From NCBI GenBank assembly GCA_963797765.1, contig CAWCQU010000007.1:473621-537620 (forward strand): 64,000 nt of DNA, given 5' to 3'. A model generated the notes under the pieces. It ran no database searches. It saw nothing but the letters and a program-made list of their open reading frames with translations, and was not told the DNA's origin. The position numbers were made by a program, and so were the translations under genes. Every line of letters begins with the position of its first letter. Within the stretch, counting starts at the first letter, position 1. Of this stretch, positions 9,852 through 19,081 are shown piece after piece. Origin of the DNA: JBGPTK01 sp963797765. GTDB taxonomy: Bacteria > Acidobacteriota > Terriglobia > Acidiferrales > UBA7541.

Positions 9852-10580
9852 ATGATGAAGAGAATCAGCACAGCAATAATTCTGCTCTTCACCGCAGCGG
9901 CAATTTTCGCTAGCCCTACGCCGAATGGGAATGCTGCTCCGCCTCGAATATTCCCGCTCACCTCCACTCAAGGTCTGGTCTTGATCGGCACGAAGGCCGT
10001 CGCCACAACATACAAAGGCCGCCGGGCGGTGCGCATCAATGAAGATCTCGAATCGCGGTCCAGAATTGGATCTGAAATCGCGCTCGTGAAAGGCACGGAC
10101 TTCACGAACGGAACGATCGAAGCGGACGTTTCCGGAGCTCCCGCCGCCGGTGCGGACGCTGGCGCCCGCGGATTCGTGGGCATCGCGTTTCGCGTGAAGC
10201 AGGAAGATTCGAAATATGAATGTTTTTATCTTCGTCCCACCAACGGCCGAGCCGACGACCAGCTCCGCCGCAATCATTCCACGCAGTACATTTCTAGCCC
10301 CGACTATCCGTGGGAACGCCTCCGCAAGGAAAATCCCGGAGTCTATGAATCCTACGTGGACCTGGAGCCGGGAGTTTGGACCAACATAAAAATCGTGGTG
10401 GATGGCGTGCATGCGCAGCTCTACGTGAATGGCGCATCGCAACCCAGCTTGATTGTAAATGACCTGAAGCTTGGCGAATCACAGGGCCAAATTGCCTTGT
10501 GGATCGGCGATGGCACCGAGGCGTATTTTTCCAACCTGAAAATCACGCCGGTGCCGGCAGCGGCCGCAAAAATACCCTGA
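9852..10580 (+). CDS. Exported jelly-roll (LamG/concanavalin-like) domain protein
   Basis: About 242 residues. Three consecutive ATGs (9849, 9852, 9855) follow a GGGAG site; 9852 or 9855 gives the best spacing. A signal peptide (RISTAIILLFTAAAIFAS) leads to a beta-rich domain. Its segments (INEDLESRSRIGSEIALVKG, FTNGTIEADVSG, GFVGIAFRVKQ, WTNIKIVVDGVHAQLYVNG, GQIALWIGDGTEAYFSNLKI) follow the pattern of concanavalin-like sugar-binding or DUF1080-like folds. No catalytic residues are evident. It stands alone on the plus strand, convergent with the next minus-strand gene. Confidence 0.75.
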   Translation: MMKRISTAIILLFTAAAIFASPTPNGNAAPPRIFPLTSTQGLVLIGTKAVATTYKGRRAVRINEDLESRSRIGSEIALVKGTDFTNGTIEADVSGAPAAGADAGARGFVGIAFRVKQEDSKYECFYLRPTNGRADDQLRRNHSTQYISSPDYPWERLRKENPGVYESYVDLEPGVWTNIKIVVDGVHAQLYVNGASQPSLIVNDLKLGESQGQIALWIGDGTEAYFSNLKITPVPAAAAKIP

Positions 10581-10630
10581 GCAACGGAGCTGCTGTAAAT
10601 CTAATCTGGCGCCGGATGGTCGGCCCAATC

Positions 10631-11423
10631 CTAAATCATCTTCAAGACCCAAGTAGGCCCGTTTTTCTGTTGGTAGTCCATCCGGATGATGTAGGGTGAT
10701 TCCTCGCTCACCCAGTATTTCAGGTTTCCGATATCGCTATCGCAATTCACCACCCAGGCTTGCACTTTCCTATTGCTTCCCGCTTCCGTGGTTTCCGAGC
10801 CCGTCACCTGAAAGGTGACCCAGGAAACTTTTTCCGGATGATCTTCATCCTCGGAATAGGAAGGAAGCGTTGCCACGTAGCCATTCTTCAGCGGCAGCGT
10901 AACCCAGAGGACAGCATAAAGCCCTCCATAAAAATCAAACGCGGAGGCAGCCGGGACATCCCTGACCTCTGATTTTCCATTCACGGTCGTATCGACTTTC
11001 ATCGAATCTTTGCCAAAAGTGATTGCCTGCTTCCTGTCACCTGCGGGCCCGCCGTGCCGTTCAAATCTGCGCGAGATGGGCGCCATTGTCTTGCGATCGA
11101 ACACATTGATCGTCGTCGTTGTGGCCACCACCTCGCCGTTCTTCTTGTATCGTGCAATCTGTGTGCGTTGAAAACATTCCCGCCCGTTCAGATTCACCAC
11201 TTCCAGCAAGTCCTCCCACACCCCAACGTCGGGTAGCACGGTTCCGTCCGGCTTGATCACGGTCATTCCCCATGCGTTCTTGTAAGGCTGCAGTTTTGCG
11301 CCGTTAACGGAAGCCATTGCCCACCGTCACTTTTACCGGAGCCGTATCATTCGCTGATGCCGAGGCGATCGAGACGCCCAGGAAAACGCACCACAGCGCT
11401 GTTAAGAAAATTCTTTTTTGCAT
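10631..11423 (-). CDS. Exported protein of unknown function, DUF3108-like, frameshifted
   Basis: The main frame (10631-11317) encodes a beta-rich protein (KNAWGMTVIKPDG, TINVFDRKTMAPISRRFE, FYGGLYAVLWVTLPLK, VQAWVVNCD, YWVSEESPYIIRM) of the type often annotated DUF3108-like in Acidobacteria. An ATG at 11423 in another frame, preceded by AAAGGATC, encodes a signal peptide (MQKRIFLTALWCVFLGVSIA) and ends at 11304. The frames meet at about 11305-11320, where removing one T of a TT pair joins NG to SVNGAKLQPY. One exported protein of about 263 residues is the likely original. Function unknown. Confidence 0.65.
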
Positions 11424-11645
11424 TTTGGATCCTTTTGAACAGGGCGGGGAACCGGCGGAATTCCGTTGCCGGGGCCACGCCAGGAATCTTCCCGAAAACA
11501 GGGAAGCGCTCCGTAAAGGCTGATGGCCCCCTCTTGCATCCAGTAAGCCGCGGCAGCGCCTCAAACTTACGCTCCCAAATTGGTATCCTGCAAGTGCCAC
11601 TTTTCATTTAAGATTAGGTACCACTTTCTACGGAGTGTTTTTGCT

Positions 11646-12878
11646 ATGCTCGTAAGGCTGGAAGGCCATGGCGCACTTCATCAGCAGCTCTATCGCGCCT
11701 TGCGCGATTTGATTCGCTCGGGCAAATGGGAGCACGGCAAGCGCCTGCCGGCCAGCCGCGCGCTCGCGCTGGAACTCGGCATCTCGCGAAATGTTGTTTT
11801 AACCGCTTACGAGGAACTGACGGCGGAAGGCTATGTGCGCTGCCGCAGGGGCTCCGGCACTTTCGTCAGTGCGGCTCTGCCGGATTCGATGCTCTCCGCG
11901 GAGAAATCCGCTAACTCGGCTGGCCAATCGGCCGAAAACCAGCCACCGCAATTTTCAAATTACGGCAGGCGAGTTCTCGCAAAAGGTCCCAGTCCTACCG
12001 CCCGCAGCACACAGCGGGAACGTCCGCTCCCGTACGATTTTCAGTACGGCCTAGCAAGCACCGAGGATTTTCCCCACGCGCTTTGGCGCCGCCTGGTCGC
12101 GCGCAGGCTTCGCGAAGTCTCCGGCGATTACGATCGCCAGGAAGGCTTCGCCCCGCTTCGCGCCGCCATCGCGGATTACTTGCAGCGATTTCGCGCAGTG
12201 AATTGCCGCCCGGAGCAAATCCTCGTCCTCAATGGTTCGCAGCAGGCCCTCGATCTTGCCGCGCGCCTTCTGCTGAATCCCGGAAGTTCCGTCGCAATCG
12301 AGGATCCACACTACCAGGGCGCGCGTGAAATTTTTCTCTCTGCCGGAGCAAAGATAATTCCCGTGCCAGTCGATTCGCAAGGCATGCAGGTGGATCGTCT
12401 GCCGCCGGCGTCTCGCGCCGTCCGTCTCGCTTACGTCACTCCATCTCACCAGCTTCCCACCGGCGCGATTCTCTCGCTCGACCGCCGCTTGGCGCTTCTG
12501 GCATGGGCATCTCGCGGTCAGGCTTACGTCCTCGAAGACGATTTCGACGCGGAATTCCGTTACACCGGCCGCCCGCTCGAATCCATGCAAGGACTCGACC
12601 GCGCCGCCCGCGTCATTTACATCGGCACATTTTCACGAATTTTCTTTCCGTCCATGCGCCTTGGCTACATGGTCCTTCCCGGACCGCTGGTGCGCGCGTT
12701 TTCGGAAGCGAAGTGGCTCACTGACCGGCACACTCCGGCGCTGGAACAAGAGGTGCTGACGGATTTCATTCAGGAGGGGCATCTCGAGCGTTACTTGCGC
12801 GCGATCTCGTTCGAGAAATGCGTCGCGCCGCGACGCTCTGCTTTCGGCTCTACAAAAATATTTCGGAGATTCGATTGA
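11646..12878 (+). CDS. MocR-type GntR regulator with aminotransferase-like domain (main part)
   Basis: Begins at ATG 11646 after a GGAG site. A GntR winged-helix DNA-binding domain (about 5-75: LHQQLYRALRDLIRSGKW, LPASRALALELGISRNVV) is followed by a fold-type I aminotransferase domain (about 120-410), the MocR/GabR architecture of PLP-responsive regulators. At the PLP site the family has TFSK; here residue 331 is Arg (codon CGA at 12636-12638, GTFSRIFFP), so the Schiff-base lysine is missing. The frame breaks near 12800 and continues in another frame to 13113. The gene is divergent from the DUF3108-like gene. Confidence 0.85.
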   Translation: MLVRLEGHGALHQQLYRALRDLIRSGKWEHGKRLPASRALALELGISRNVVLTAYEELTAEGYVRCRRGSGTFVSAALPDSMLSAEKSANSAGQSAENQPPQFSNYGRRVLAKGPSPTARSTQRERPLPYDFQYGLASTEDFPHALWRRLVARRLREVSGDYDRQEGFAPLRAAIADYLQRFRAVNCRPEQILVLNGSQQALDLAARLLLNPGSSVAIEDPHYQGAREIFLSAGAKIIPVPVDSQGMQVDRLPPASRAVRLAYVTPSHQLPTGAILSLDRRLALLAWASRGQAYVLEDDFDAEFRYTGRPLESMQGLDRAARVIYIGTFSRIFFPSMRLGYMVLPGPLVRAFSEAKWLTDRHTPALEQEVLTDFIQEGHLERYLRAISFEKCVAPRRSAFGSTKIFRRFD

Positions 12879-13113
12879 AGTGTCCGGCGTGGATGCCGGC
12901 ATTCACGTGCTCGTAAGATTTCGCCGCACCACCGTTTCCGCCAATCAGCTTCCCGCATTGATCGAACGCGCCGCGCGAAAAGGTGTGGGAATCTATCCCG
13001 CGTCGCCCTACTACTTGCTAAAGCCGCGGCGCGCCGAAATTCTTCTCGGGTACAGCGCGCTGACCGAAAGCGAAGTGCTCGAAGGAATTCGCATTCTTTC
13101 CGGACTCTGCTAG
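12820..13113 (+). CDS. MocR-type regulator, C-terminal part in a shifted frame
   Basis: From about 12800 the frame one base on reads RNASRRDALLSALQKYFGD, then IEVSGVDAGIHVLVRF and GIYPASPYYLLKPRRAEILLGYSALTE. This is the typical C-terminal end of the aminotransferase-like domain of MocR proteins. It completes the protein begun at 11646 to about 489 residues. One surplus base in the GCGCG run near 12800 explains the break. No start codon or ribosome binding site makes this an independent gene. Confidence 0.75.
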   Translation, partial: ASRRDALLSALQKYFGDSIEVSGVDAGIHVLVRFRRTTVSANQLPALIERAARKGVGIYPASPYYLLKPRRAEILLGYSALTESEVLEGIRILSGLC

Positions 13114-13123
13114 CGAATTCGCC

Positions 13124-14427
13124 TCACTGGTTATTCGGGTCATACTGCGTGGAATACTGATCCGAGTATCCGGAATTATCATACGGCGCGCTGTAGCCAA
13201 CTCCCGGATATCCGGAATAGCCTACTCCGCTCCATCCCCACGGATAATACGGATATGCGCCGCAGTAGCCGTAGCCGCCCCATCCGAGTCCCCATCCCGG
13301 TCCCCAGAAGCTCCAGGAAGGTCCGCAATAAGGCGCTCCATATCCATATCCAAACCCGAACGAAAACGCCCAGGGATAGTCCGAATCCGAATCTGCCGAA
13401 TCCATAAGCCAAAGCGGTTCCATCCGAATCCGCCACGGCCCCAGCCGCGCCAGCCGAACCCGCTCGATCCGATCGGCCGAAATGCCGAGCCCAACGATCG
13501 CCCGGCAAATCCCAATCCGCTTCCCAATAATCCAGCCCCGCTACGCGTATTCGAAAATCCGGCGCCGCGAAACGAATTGCCGCCGAATCCCGCCATCGAC
13601 CGGCTCGACGAAAACGACGATCCCGAAAAGCGATTCGAAAATGTTGTGCCCGGGCGCGATGAAAACGACGAAAATCCCGAATTGCCCGATCGCGGTGTGC
13701 TCGCCGAGATCCGGTTCGTGCTAAATCCCGCGGAGGGCGCGTGCGTGCTCATACCGCGGCTTGCCGCGAAATTGGAATTTCCAGCACTCCGCCCGTTGAA
13801 CGACGAATTGCCCGAATTCCCGAATCCATGCCACTGTCCATCGGCACGTGCGAAATTCTGACCGCCGCTCAGTCCGGAACCACGGACATTTCCGATTTCA
13901 TGCGTCGCCATGGGAGTTCCGCGGCCGCCCGAACTTGGATTTCCAAAGGAATGCCACCCCGATCCGGGATTCGCGCCGCCTCGCGGGGCTGACGCAAAGG
14001 AATTGTGCGGCGCAGGCTCGGCGCCAAAATTCCCGCCCCGGAACGAAGAGTTTCTTGCCGAATTATTAAACGAGCGCGACGCAAAACCATTTGACCGTTG
14101 GGTCGGTCCGCTGCTCATCCGCGCCGTGCTGCGCGGTTCCGCTCCACGGAAACTGCCGCCCGAAAAACTGCCGCGTGGCCCGCTGCTCGCGCGGAATCCG
14201 CCGCCGGATGGCCGCCCGCCTCCGCCACCACCGTGGAAACTACCTCCGCCGCCACCGTGGAATCCGCCGCCACCACCGCCATGAAATCCACCGCCTCCGC
14301 CGTGCGAGCCGCCGCCACCCCCATGCCCACCTCCGCCACGCTGGGCATAAGCAGGATTCGGCGCACAAGCAAACGCTATCGCAGTTGCTGCCACAAAAAG
14401 GATCTTCAAAAAGGTGGGCTTTGTCAT
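13124..14427 (-). CDS. Exported glycine-rich low-complexity protein, frameshifted near the C-terminus
   Basis: Starts at ATG 14427 after a GGAGGG site, with a signal peptide (MTKPTFLKILFVAATAIAFA, cleavage after AYA). The mature part opens with Gly/His blocks (GGGGHGGGGG, FHGGGG) and continues Ser/Asn/Phe/Gly-rich to about residue 335. One base must be corrected near 13400-13410. The frame from there to 13124 is Tyr/Gly/Trp/Pro-rich (FGFGYGYGAPY, GWGLGWGGYGYCGAYPYYPWGW) and ends STQYDPNNQ. Such proteins are secreted or surface-bound and of unknown role; no enzymatic domain is present. Confidence 0.7.
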
Positions 14428-14648
14428 CTGAGTCCCTCCGCACCGCTACAGCGCAGGTCTGGGGACATGGGTCCAGTGGCCTGTCCAACTATCCTACTCT
14501 ATTTGATTCCCCGTGCAAGCGCCGGGTTGCGTCCCAAAAAGACTGCCCTTTGCCTCCACTCTATCCGCAGCAGTTGCCTGGATGAGACATCGATTCGGCT
14601 CAAAGAGATAGGAGTCTTACCTTGTGGGGAGGTTAATCGCGGAATAAG

Positions 14649-14885
14649 ATGCGGCCAACGAAGATGGACAGATTATCGGCGTTCGGCCTGTTCGCAGTGA
14701 CGGCAATGCTTGTGACCTACGCTCTCGAGAAGCGCAGCCATTGGTTCATCTTGGCCTTTGGTGGCTCTTGTTTGCTTGGGTCTGCCTACGGGTTTCTGCA
14801 GGGTGCGTGGCCCTTTGGACTTGTCGAAGCGATCTGGGCCGCGGTGGCAGCGCGCCGCTGGTGGGTCGCGAGATTCTCAAAATGA
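14649..14885 (+). CDS. Small membrane protein
   Basis: 78 residues, or 73 from the second ATG at 14664 (MDRLSAFGLF). Two or three hydrophobic segments (AFGLFAVTAMLVTYAL, WFILAFGGSCLLGSAYGFLQG, WPFGLVEAIWAAVA) separated by a charged EKRSHW loop. I recall a widespread family with this pattern, without known function. It lies alone, 102 bases before the amidase gene and on the same strand. Confidence 0.65.
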   Translation: MRPTKMDRLSAFGLFAVTAMLVTYALEKRSHWFILAFGGSCLLGSAYGFLQGAWPFGLVEAIWAAVAARRWWVARFSK

Positions 14886-14987
14886 CCTACTGTTGAATCC
14901 ACTACTCATCCTGCGGATCAATGTGAACTCCGGCTCACTCTGTATTACACTTCCCGTCCGCACGAAATCATAGGAGGAAGAGACCCG

Positions 14988-16832
14988 ATGTTCGACCGCC
15001 GCCATTTTCTCGCCACGTGTTCCGGATTCGGATTGACCGCTACTTTATTTCCCGGCGTCCTGTGGTCTCTCGCGGAAGACAAAAAGAAAATCACCAAGGA
15101 CATGATCGACAATGCCGCCGCCATCGCCGATATCCAAATCCCCGAAGAGTTCAAGGAGATGTTGCTGGAGAATTTGAATGACCGCACCAAGGGCTACGAA
15201 GATATCTACAAATTGCACATGGCCAATAGCGTTCCGCCGGCGTTGATTTTCGATCCGGTACTGCCTTCCACGAAATTCGAAACGAAAAAGCTGCCGATGA
15301 TGCCTTCCGCCGCTCCCGGACTTGCCGCGCGCGGCGTTCCCAAGAACCTTGAAGATGTCTGCTTTTCGACCGTGCGCGAACTGACCGAATTGATCCGCTC
15401 GAAAAAAGTTTCTTCCATGGCGCTCACGGAAATGTATCTCGAACGGCTGAAGCGCTACGATCCCACGCTCCATTTCGTAATCACGTTCACGGAAGATCGC
15501 GCCAAAGCCAAAGCAAAAGAAGCCGATCGCGATATGGCCGCCGGAAAATATCGCGGCCCGCTTCACGGCCTGCCGTGGGGCGCGAAAGATTTGCTCGCCG
15601 TGAAGGGATACCGCACCACTTGGGGCGCCGGCGGCTTCGAAGATCAGAAATTTGAAGAAGACGCTACAGTCGTCAAGCGGCTCGACGCCGCAGGCGCCGT
15701 TCTCGTCGCGAAATTAAGTCTTGGCGCGCTGGCCATGAACGACCATTGGTTCGGCGCCAAAACGCGCAATCCCTGGAATCCCGAGCAAGGTTCGAGCGGC
15801 TCTTCCGCCGGTTCGGCTTCCGCAACTGCCGCGGGTTGCGTGGCTTTCGCCATCGGTTCCGAAACGCTCGGCTCGATTTCCTCGCCCAGCACGCGCTGCG
15901 GCGCCACCGGTTTGCGTCCCACGTTTGGATTCGTTCCGCGCACCGGCGCCATGGCTCTTTCCTGGAGCATGGATAAGCTCGGCCCCATCTGCCGCGCCGT
16001 GGAAGATTGCGCCTTCGTCCTCCACGCGATTTACGGGCCCGATGGCAGCGATCGCGCCGTGCAACCCGCCGTTTTCAATTGGAACGGCAATCTCGACTGG
16101 CGCAAATTGAAAGTGGGTTACCTGAAAACCGATTTCGAGCCTCGTCCCGAACCGCCCGCGCCGCCCGCAAAACCGGAATCCGAACTTTCCGCCGATGAAA
16201 AGAAAAAGCTCGCCGAACAAAAAAAGCGCCAGGAAGAATTCCGCGTCCGCGCCGAATACGACCGCCGCTTCAACGAAGCCGCCCTCGCCAAGCTGAAAAG
16301 CATGGGCGTGAACATGACTCCCGTCGAGCTGCCAAAATTGCCGTATGACGCCATGGTTGCCACGCTTCTTGCCGAAGCCGGCGCCGCCTTCGATGAAATC
16401 ACCCGCAACGGCCGCGACAAATTGCTTACCGATCAAGGCCCCGGCGATTGGCCCAACACGTTCCGCGCCGCGCATTTTATTCCCGCCACCGAATACATCC
16501 AGGCCAACCGCGCGCGCATGCTGGCAATGAATGCCGTCGACAAAGCCTTCAGCGGATTCGACGTAATCGTAGCCCCCACCAACAGCCAGCAACTGGTCGT
16601 CACCAATTTAACCGGCCAGCCCGCCCTGATTCTCCCCAACGGTTTCCGTGGCGAAGACGCTCCCCCAGTAATCAAAAACGACAAAGGCGAAATCCAAGGC
16701 AACTACGGCGGCCCAGGCACTCCCGTAAGCCTCACCTTCCTGGGCCAACTCTACGGCGAACAAAAAATGCTAACGCTCGCCCGTGCCTACCAAAACGCCA
16801 CCGATTTCCACCTTCGCCATCCCAAGCTCTAG
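14988..16832 (+). CDS. Amidase-signature hydrolase with Tat-like signal
   Basis: 614 residues; ATG preceded by AGGAGG (14972-14977). The N-terminus FDRRHFLATCSG is a twin-arginine-type signal, so the protein is probably exported folded. An amidase-signature domain spans about 125-605, with catalytic Lys200 (LPWGAKDLL), the cis-Ser in GSSGSSAG (269-275) and nucleophile Ser296 (GSETLGSIS). A highly charged insert rich in Lys/Glu (about 380-422) is unusual and may form a helix on the surface. It likely hydrolyses an amide outside the cytoplasm; substrate unknown. It is not a GatA, because of the signal and the ~120-residue N-terminal extension. Confidence 0.9.
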   Translation: MFDRRHFLATCSGFGLTATLFPGVLWSLAEDKKKITKDMIDNAAAIADIQIPEEFKEMLLENLNDRTKGYEDIYKLHMANSVPPALIFDPVLPSTKFETKKLPMMPSAAPGLAARGVPKNLEDVCFSTVRELTELIRSKKVSSMALTEMYLERLKRYDPTLHFVITFTEDRAKAKAKEADRDMAAGKYRGPLHGLPWGAKDLLAVKGYRTTWGAGGFEDQKFEEDATVVKRLDAAGAVLVAKLSLGALAMNDHWFGAKTRNPWNPEQGSSGSSAGSASATAAGCVAFAIGSETLGSISSPSTRCGATGLRPTFGFVPRTGAMALSWSMDKLGPICRAVEDCAFVLHAIYGPDGSDRAVQPAVFNWNGNLDWRKLKVGYLKTDFEPRPEPPAPPAKPESELSADEKKKLAEQKKRQEEFRVRAEYDRRFNEAALAKLKSMGVNMTPVELPKLPYDAMVATLLAEAGAAFDEITRNGRDKLLTDQGPGDWPNTFRAAHFIPATEYIQANRARMLAMNAVDKAFSGFDVIVAPTNSQQLVVTNLTGQPALILPNGFRGEDAPPVIKNDKGEIQGNYGGPGTPVSLTFLGQLYGEQKMLTLARAYQNATDFHLRHPKL

Positions 16833-17488
16833 CACGTTGGCCGAAGTAATTTGTTTCGCGACATTCGGTGACATGCCAGCCTGTACCGGGCCAAAAAGTC
16901 TGCATTTTTCGTTGGTTCTTGCTCGAATCCTCGATAAAAACCGATCTTTAAATGCCCCCTTATGGACGTACGATATAGGAGCGATTAGAATTCTGTAACC
17001 ATCTGTGTTGTCAATAAGTTGAGCGATTTTGACTATGATTTCCATTGGCGATTAGCCAGGCGATTAGAAATGGGTGTTTTCTGTCGCGATTTTCGTTGCG
17101 GGGCGTAGAGTTGGGAATTCGAAAGTTTCTGCGGGACGGGAGTGCGAGGATGATCTGAGAGGAGATCTGCTAAGCGGGAAAGTGCGCTCTGTAGTGGTGA
17201 CTGGCAAGAATTAGCGTATTCTTTCATACCACTATTTACCATAAAGAGACGTAGTCGTCAAGATTAAAGGAAGTGGTCTTTCGACTCGGGAGGGAACGAT
17301 TGATTGAGATGGGTTTCGCTGAGGCTGGAATGGATGGGGCGGCGCGGAGAGAAACGGGAAAGTCAAAATCCGCAGCCTTAAAATCGAAGGCTGCGGCACC
17401 CGAAAACATATGTGTCGCGCTAAGTCCGCGGGACCCGCGACCTCTCAAATGAGAGGATGCTGTGGCACATTCAAATAGACAATTTCAT
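16833..17488. other. Intergenic stretch with no supported gene
   Basis: About 650 bases between the amidase and the remnant of the IS3-interrupted gene. Short open frames exist on both strands but have biased, low-information composition and no ribosome binding sites, so none is called. The only clear structure is the hairpin at 17370-17396. Confidence 0.6.
17370..17396. repeat. Perfect 10-bp hairpin
   Basis: CCGCAGCCTT and AAGGCTGCGG form a perfect 10-bp stem around a 7-base loop. No T-run follows directly, so it is not a classical terminator. A REP-like palindrome is more likely. Confidence 0.6.
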
Positions 17489-17749
17489 TCAGATGCTCTC
17501 CAAAAGCTCGATGTAGTGGAGAACGAGACGAGAGAACTTGTGGAGAACTTCTGTGACGTCTACACCTGTAAAAATGTCAGCCTCCTTGAAAACTACATCA
17601 AAGGCAAGTTTTCCCTTGTTCTTGATGCGAATATCTCTCGGGAAGGGAATGACCCACGGTGGAGAAGTGACAGTAGCGCCTGTAAATCCGCGAACAATTT
17701 CACCGTCTTTGTTTTCGCAAAAAAGATGTCGCTAATTCCGGCAATGGGA
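17489..17749 (-). pseudogene. C-terminal part of the gene interrupted by the IS3 element
   Basis: Minus-strand sequence directly left of the IS reads IAGISDIFF, then, after one extra T in a T6 run near 17721, CENKDGEIVRGFTG, TSPPWVIPFPRDI and FHKF-like helices to ...LHYIELLESI and a stop at 17489. If the IS3 element and one copy of the GGGA target duplication are removed, ...LLELHP of the right-hand part joins IAGISD in frame. This is therefore the distal third of one protein of about 250 residues. Function unknown. Confidence 0.7.
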
Positions 17750-17814
17750 TGACCTGCACCCCCAAATCCGCACAAAGCTAAGTATGATTTCACACTGTAG
17801 AAAGGGGGAGGAGC

Positions 17815-18090
17815 ATGTCCAAGAGCCGGCACAGCGAGGCGCAGATCATTGGAGCGCTGAAGCAACTGGAAGCGGGGCGGAAGGCGGAGGATGTGGCGCG
17901 GGAAGTGGGCGTGTCGAAGCACACGATCTACGCCTGGAAAGCGAAGTACGGCGGAATGGATGTAAGCCAGGCGCAGGAAGCGAAACAGTTGCGGGACGAG
18001 AATACGCGGCTGCGTAAGCTGGTGGCGGATCTGAGTCTGGACAAGGAAGCGCTGCAGTCGGTGATTCGAAAAAACGGATGGAGCTCGTAG
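17815..18090 (+). CDS. IS3-family transposase OrfA
   Basis: 91 residues starting after AGGGGGAGGAG. It has a helix-turn-helix (HSEAQIIGALKQLEAGRK...VSKHTIYAWKAKYGG) and a leucine-zipper-like C-terminus (LRDENTRLRKLVADLSLDKEAL). This is the DNA-binding partner of the IS3 two-frame transposase. Its 3' end overlaps orfB, with an A6 run (about 18069-18074) suited to -1 ribosomal slippage, the usual way IS3 elements make OrfAB. Confidence 0.93.
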   Translation: MSKSRHSEAQIIGALKQLEAGRKAEDVAREVGVSKHTIYAWKAKYGGMDVSQAQEAKQLRDENTRLRKLVADLSLDKEALQSVIRKNGWSS

Positions 18091-19055
18091 CCCGGAAGGC
18101 GGCTGTCGAGCAGGTGCGGGAGGAGTATGCCTTCAGCCAGCGGCGGGCGTGCGAGGTGATGGCGGTAGCAGTATCGAGTTACCGCTACCAGACCCGGCGG
18201 TCGGATGAACCGCTACGCACGAAGCTGGTGGAGTTGGCGCGGGAGAAGCCGCGGTTCGGTTATCGGCGACTGCATGTGCTGCTGCGGCGTTAGGGAGAAA
18301 CGGTGAATCACAAGCGCGTGCAGCGGGTGTACCGGGAGGCGGGGTTGAGCCTGCGGCGGAAGAAGAGCAAACACTGCGTGCGAGTGGGGCAGCCGCTGCG
18401 GGTGTGGACGGCAGCAAACCAGGAGTGGGCGTTGGACTTCGTGCACGATGCGGTGGAGAGCGGGCGAGCGATTCGGGTGCTGAGTGTGGTGGACGCCTAC
18501 ACGCGAGAGTGTTTGGCGTTGGAAGTGGACACCAGCTTTGCCAGCCGGAGAGTGACGCGGGTGCTGGAAGCGATCCTGGCCGAGCGCGGCCTGCCGCAGG
18601 TGATTCGCTGCGACAATGGGCCGGAACTAACTTCGCGGCACTTTTTGGCGTGGTGTATCGAGCGGAAGATTGAGTTGGTACACATCCAGCCGGGGCGGCC
18701 GATGCAGAACGGACAAGTGGAAAGTTTTCACGGCAAACTGCGGGACGAATGCTTACGCGTGAGCTGGTTCAGGAATTTGTTCGAAGCGCGGCGAAAGATC
18801 GCGGCCTGGCGAAGCGAATACAACCAGGAACGGCCGCACAGCAGTTTGGGGTATCGGACGCCGGAGGAATTTGCGCGGGAAAACGGAAGCGCGGAAGGCT
18901 GTGGAAAAGACGCTGCGTGGAAAAATCGGAACAACGACTTTCCCACTGCGCTTGGAAATCCCGCGGAAGGCGCGGGATTCCCACTTTCCCACAGCCACGG
19001 CGGCGGCGTTCTATCGACCAACAATGCCGTCAGCAACCCGGATGTCGTAGTATGA
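18078..19055 (+). pseudogene. IS3-family transposase OrfB, interrupted by an amber codon
   Basis: The frame has the OrfB HTH_21 region (FSQRRACEVMAVAVSSYRYQ...RFGYRRLHVLLRR) and the rve integrase core with the DDE residues (ALDFVHDAV, RCDNGPEL, QVESFHGKLRDE). TAG at 18291-18293, in the same frame, separates the two parts; family members have Glu (GEG or EGE) at this point, so GAG to TAG explains it. The integrase part alone (18303-19055) could start at GTG but would lack the first region. The very C-terminus after FARENGS is also atypical. Confidence 0.88.
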
Positions 19056-19081
19056 AGTGTGCGGAGTTTGGGGCCAGGTCA

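Larger units (their letters stand above)
17750..19081 (+). mobile_element. IS3-family insertion sequence (IS407-like), 1332 bp
   Basis: Ends are imperfect inverted repeats: 17750-17774 begins TGACCTGCACCCCCAAAT and the complement of 19058-19081 begins TGACCTGGCCCCAAACT. Four-base direct repeats GGGA flank it (17746-17749 and 19082-19085), the target size known for the IS407 group. It carries orfA and a broken orfB linked by a frameshift window. It lies inside a minus-strand gene. The amber codon in orfB suggests it is not self-mobile. Confidence 0.92.

Noticed and set aside
17236..17448. Possible small minus-strand gene before the IS3 region
   Set aside because: It overlaps the 10-bp hairpin, has no start signal and reads as low-information sequence.
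18303..19055. Second part of IS3 orfB as an independent intact gene
   Set aside because: It is in the same frame as the first part and lacks the required N-terminal region; an amber codon is the simpler explanation.
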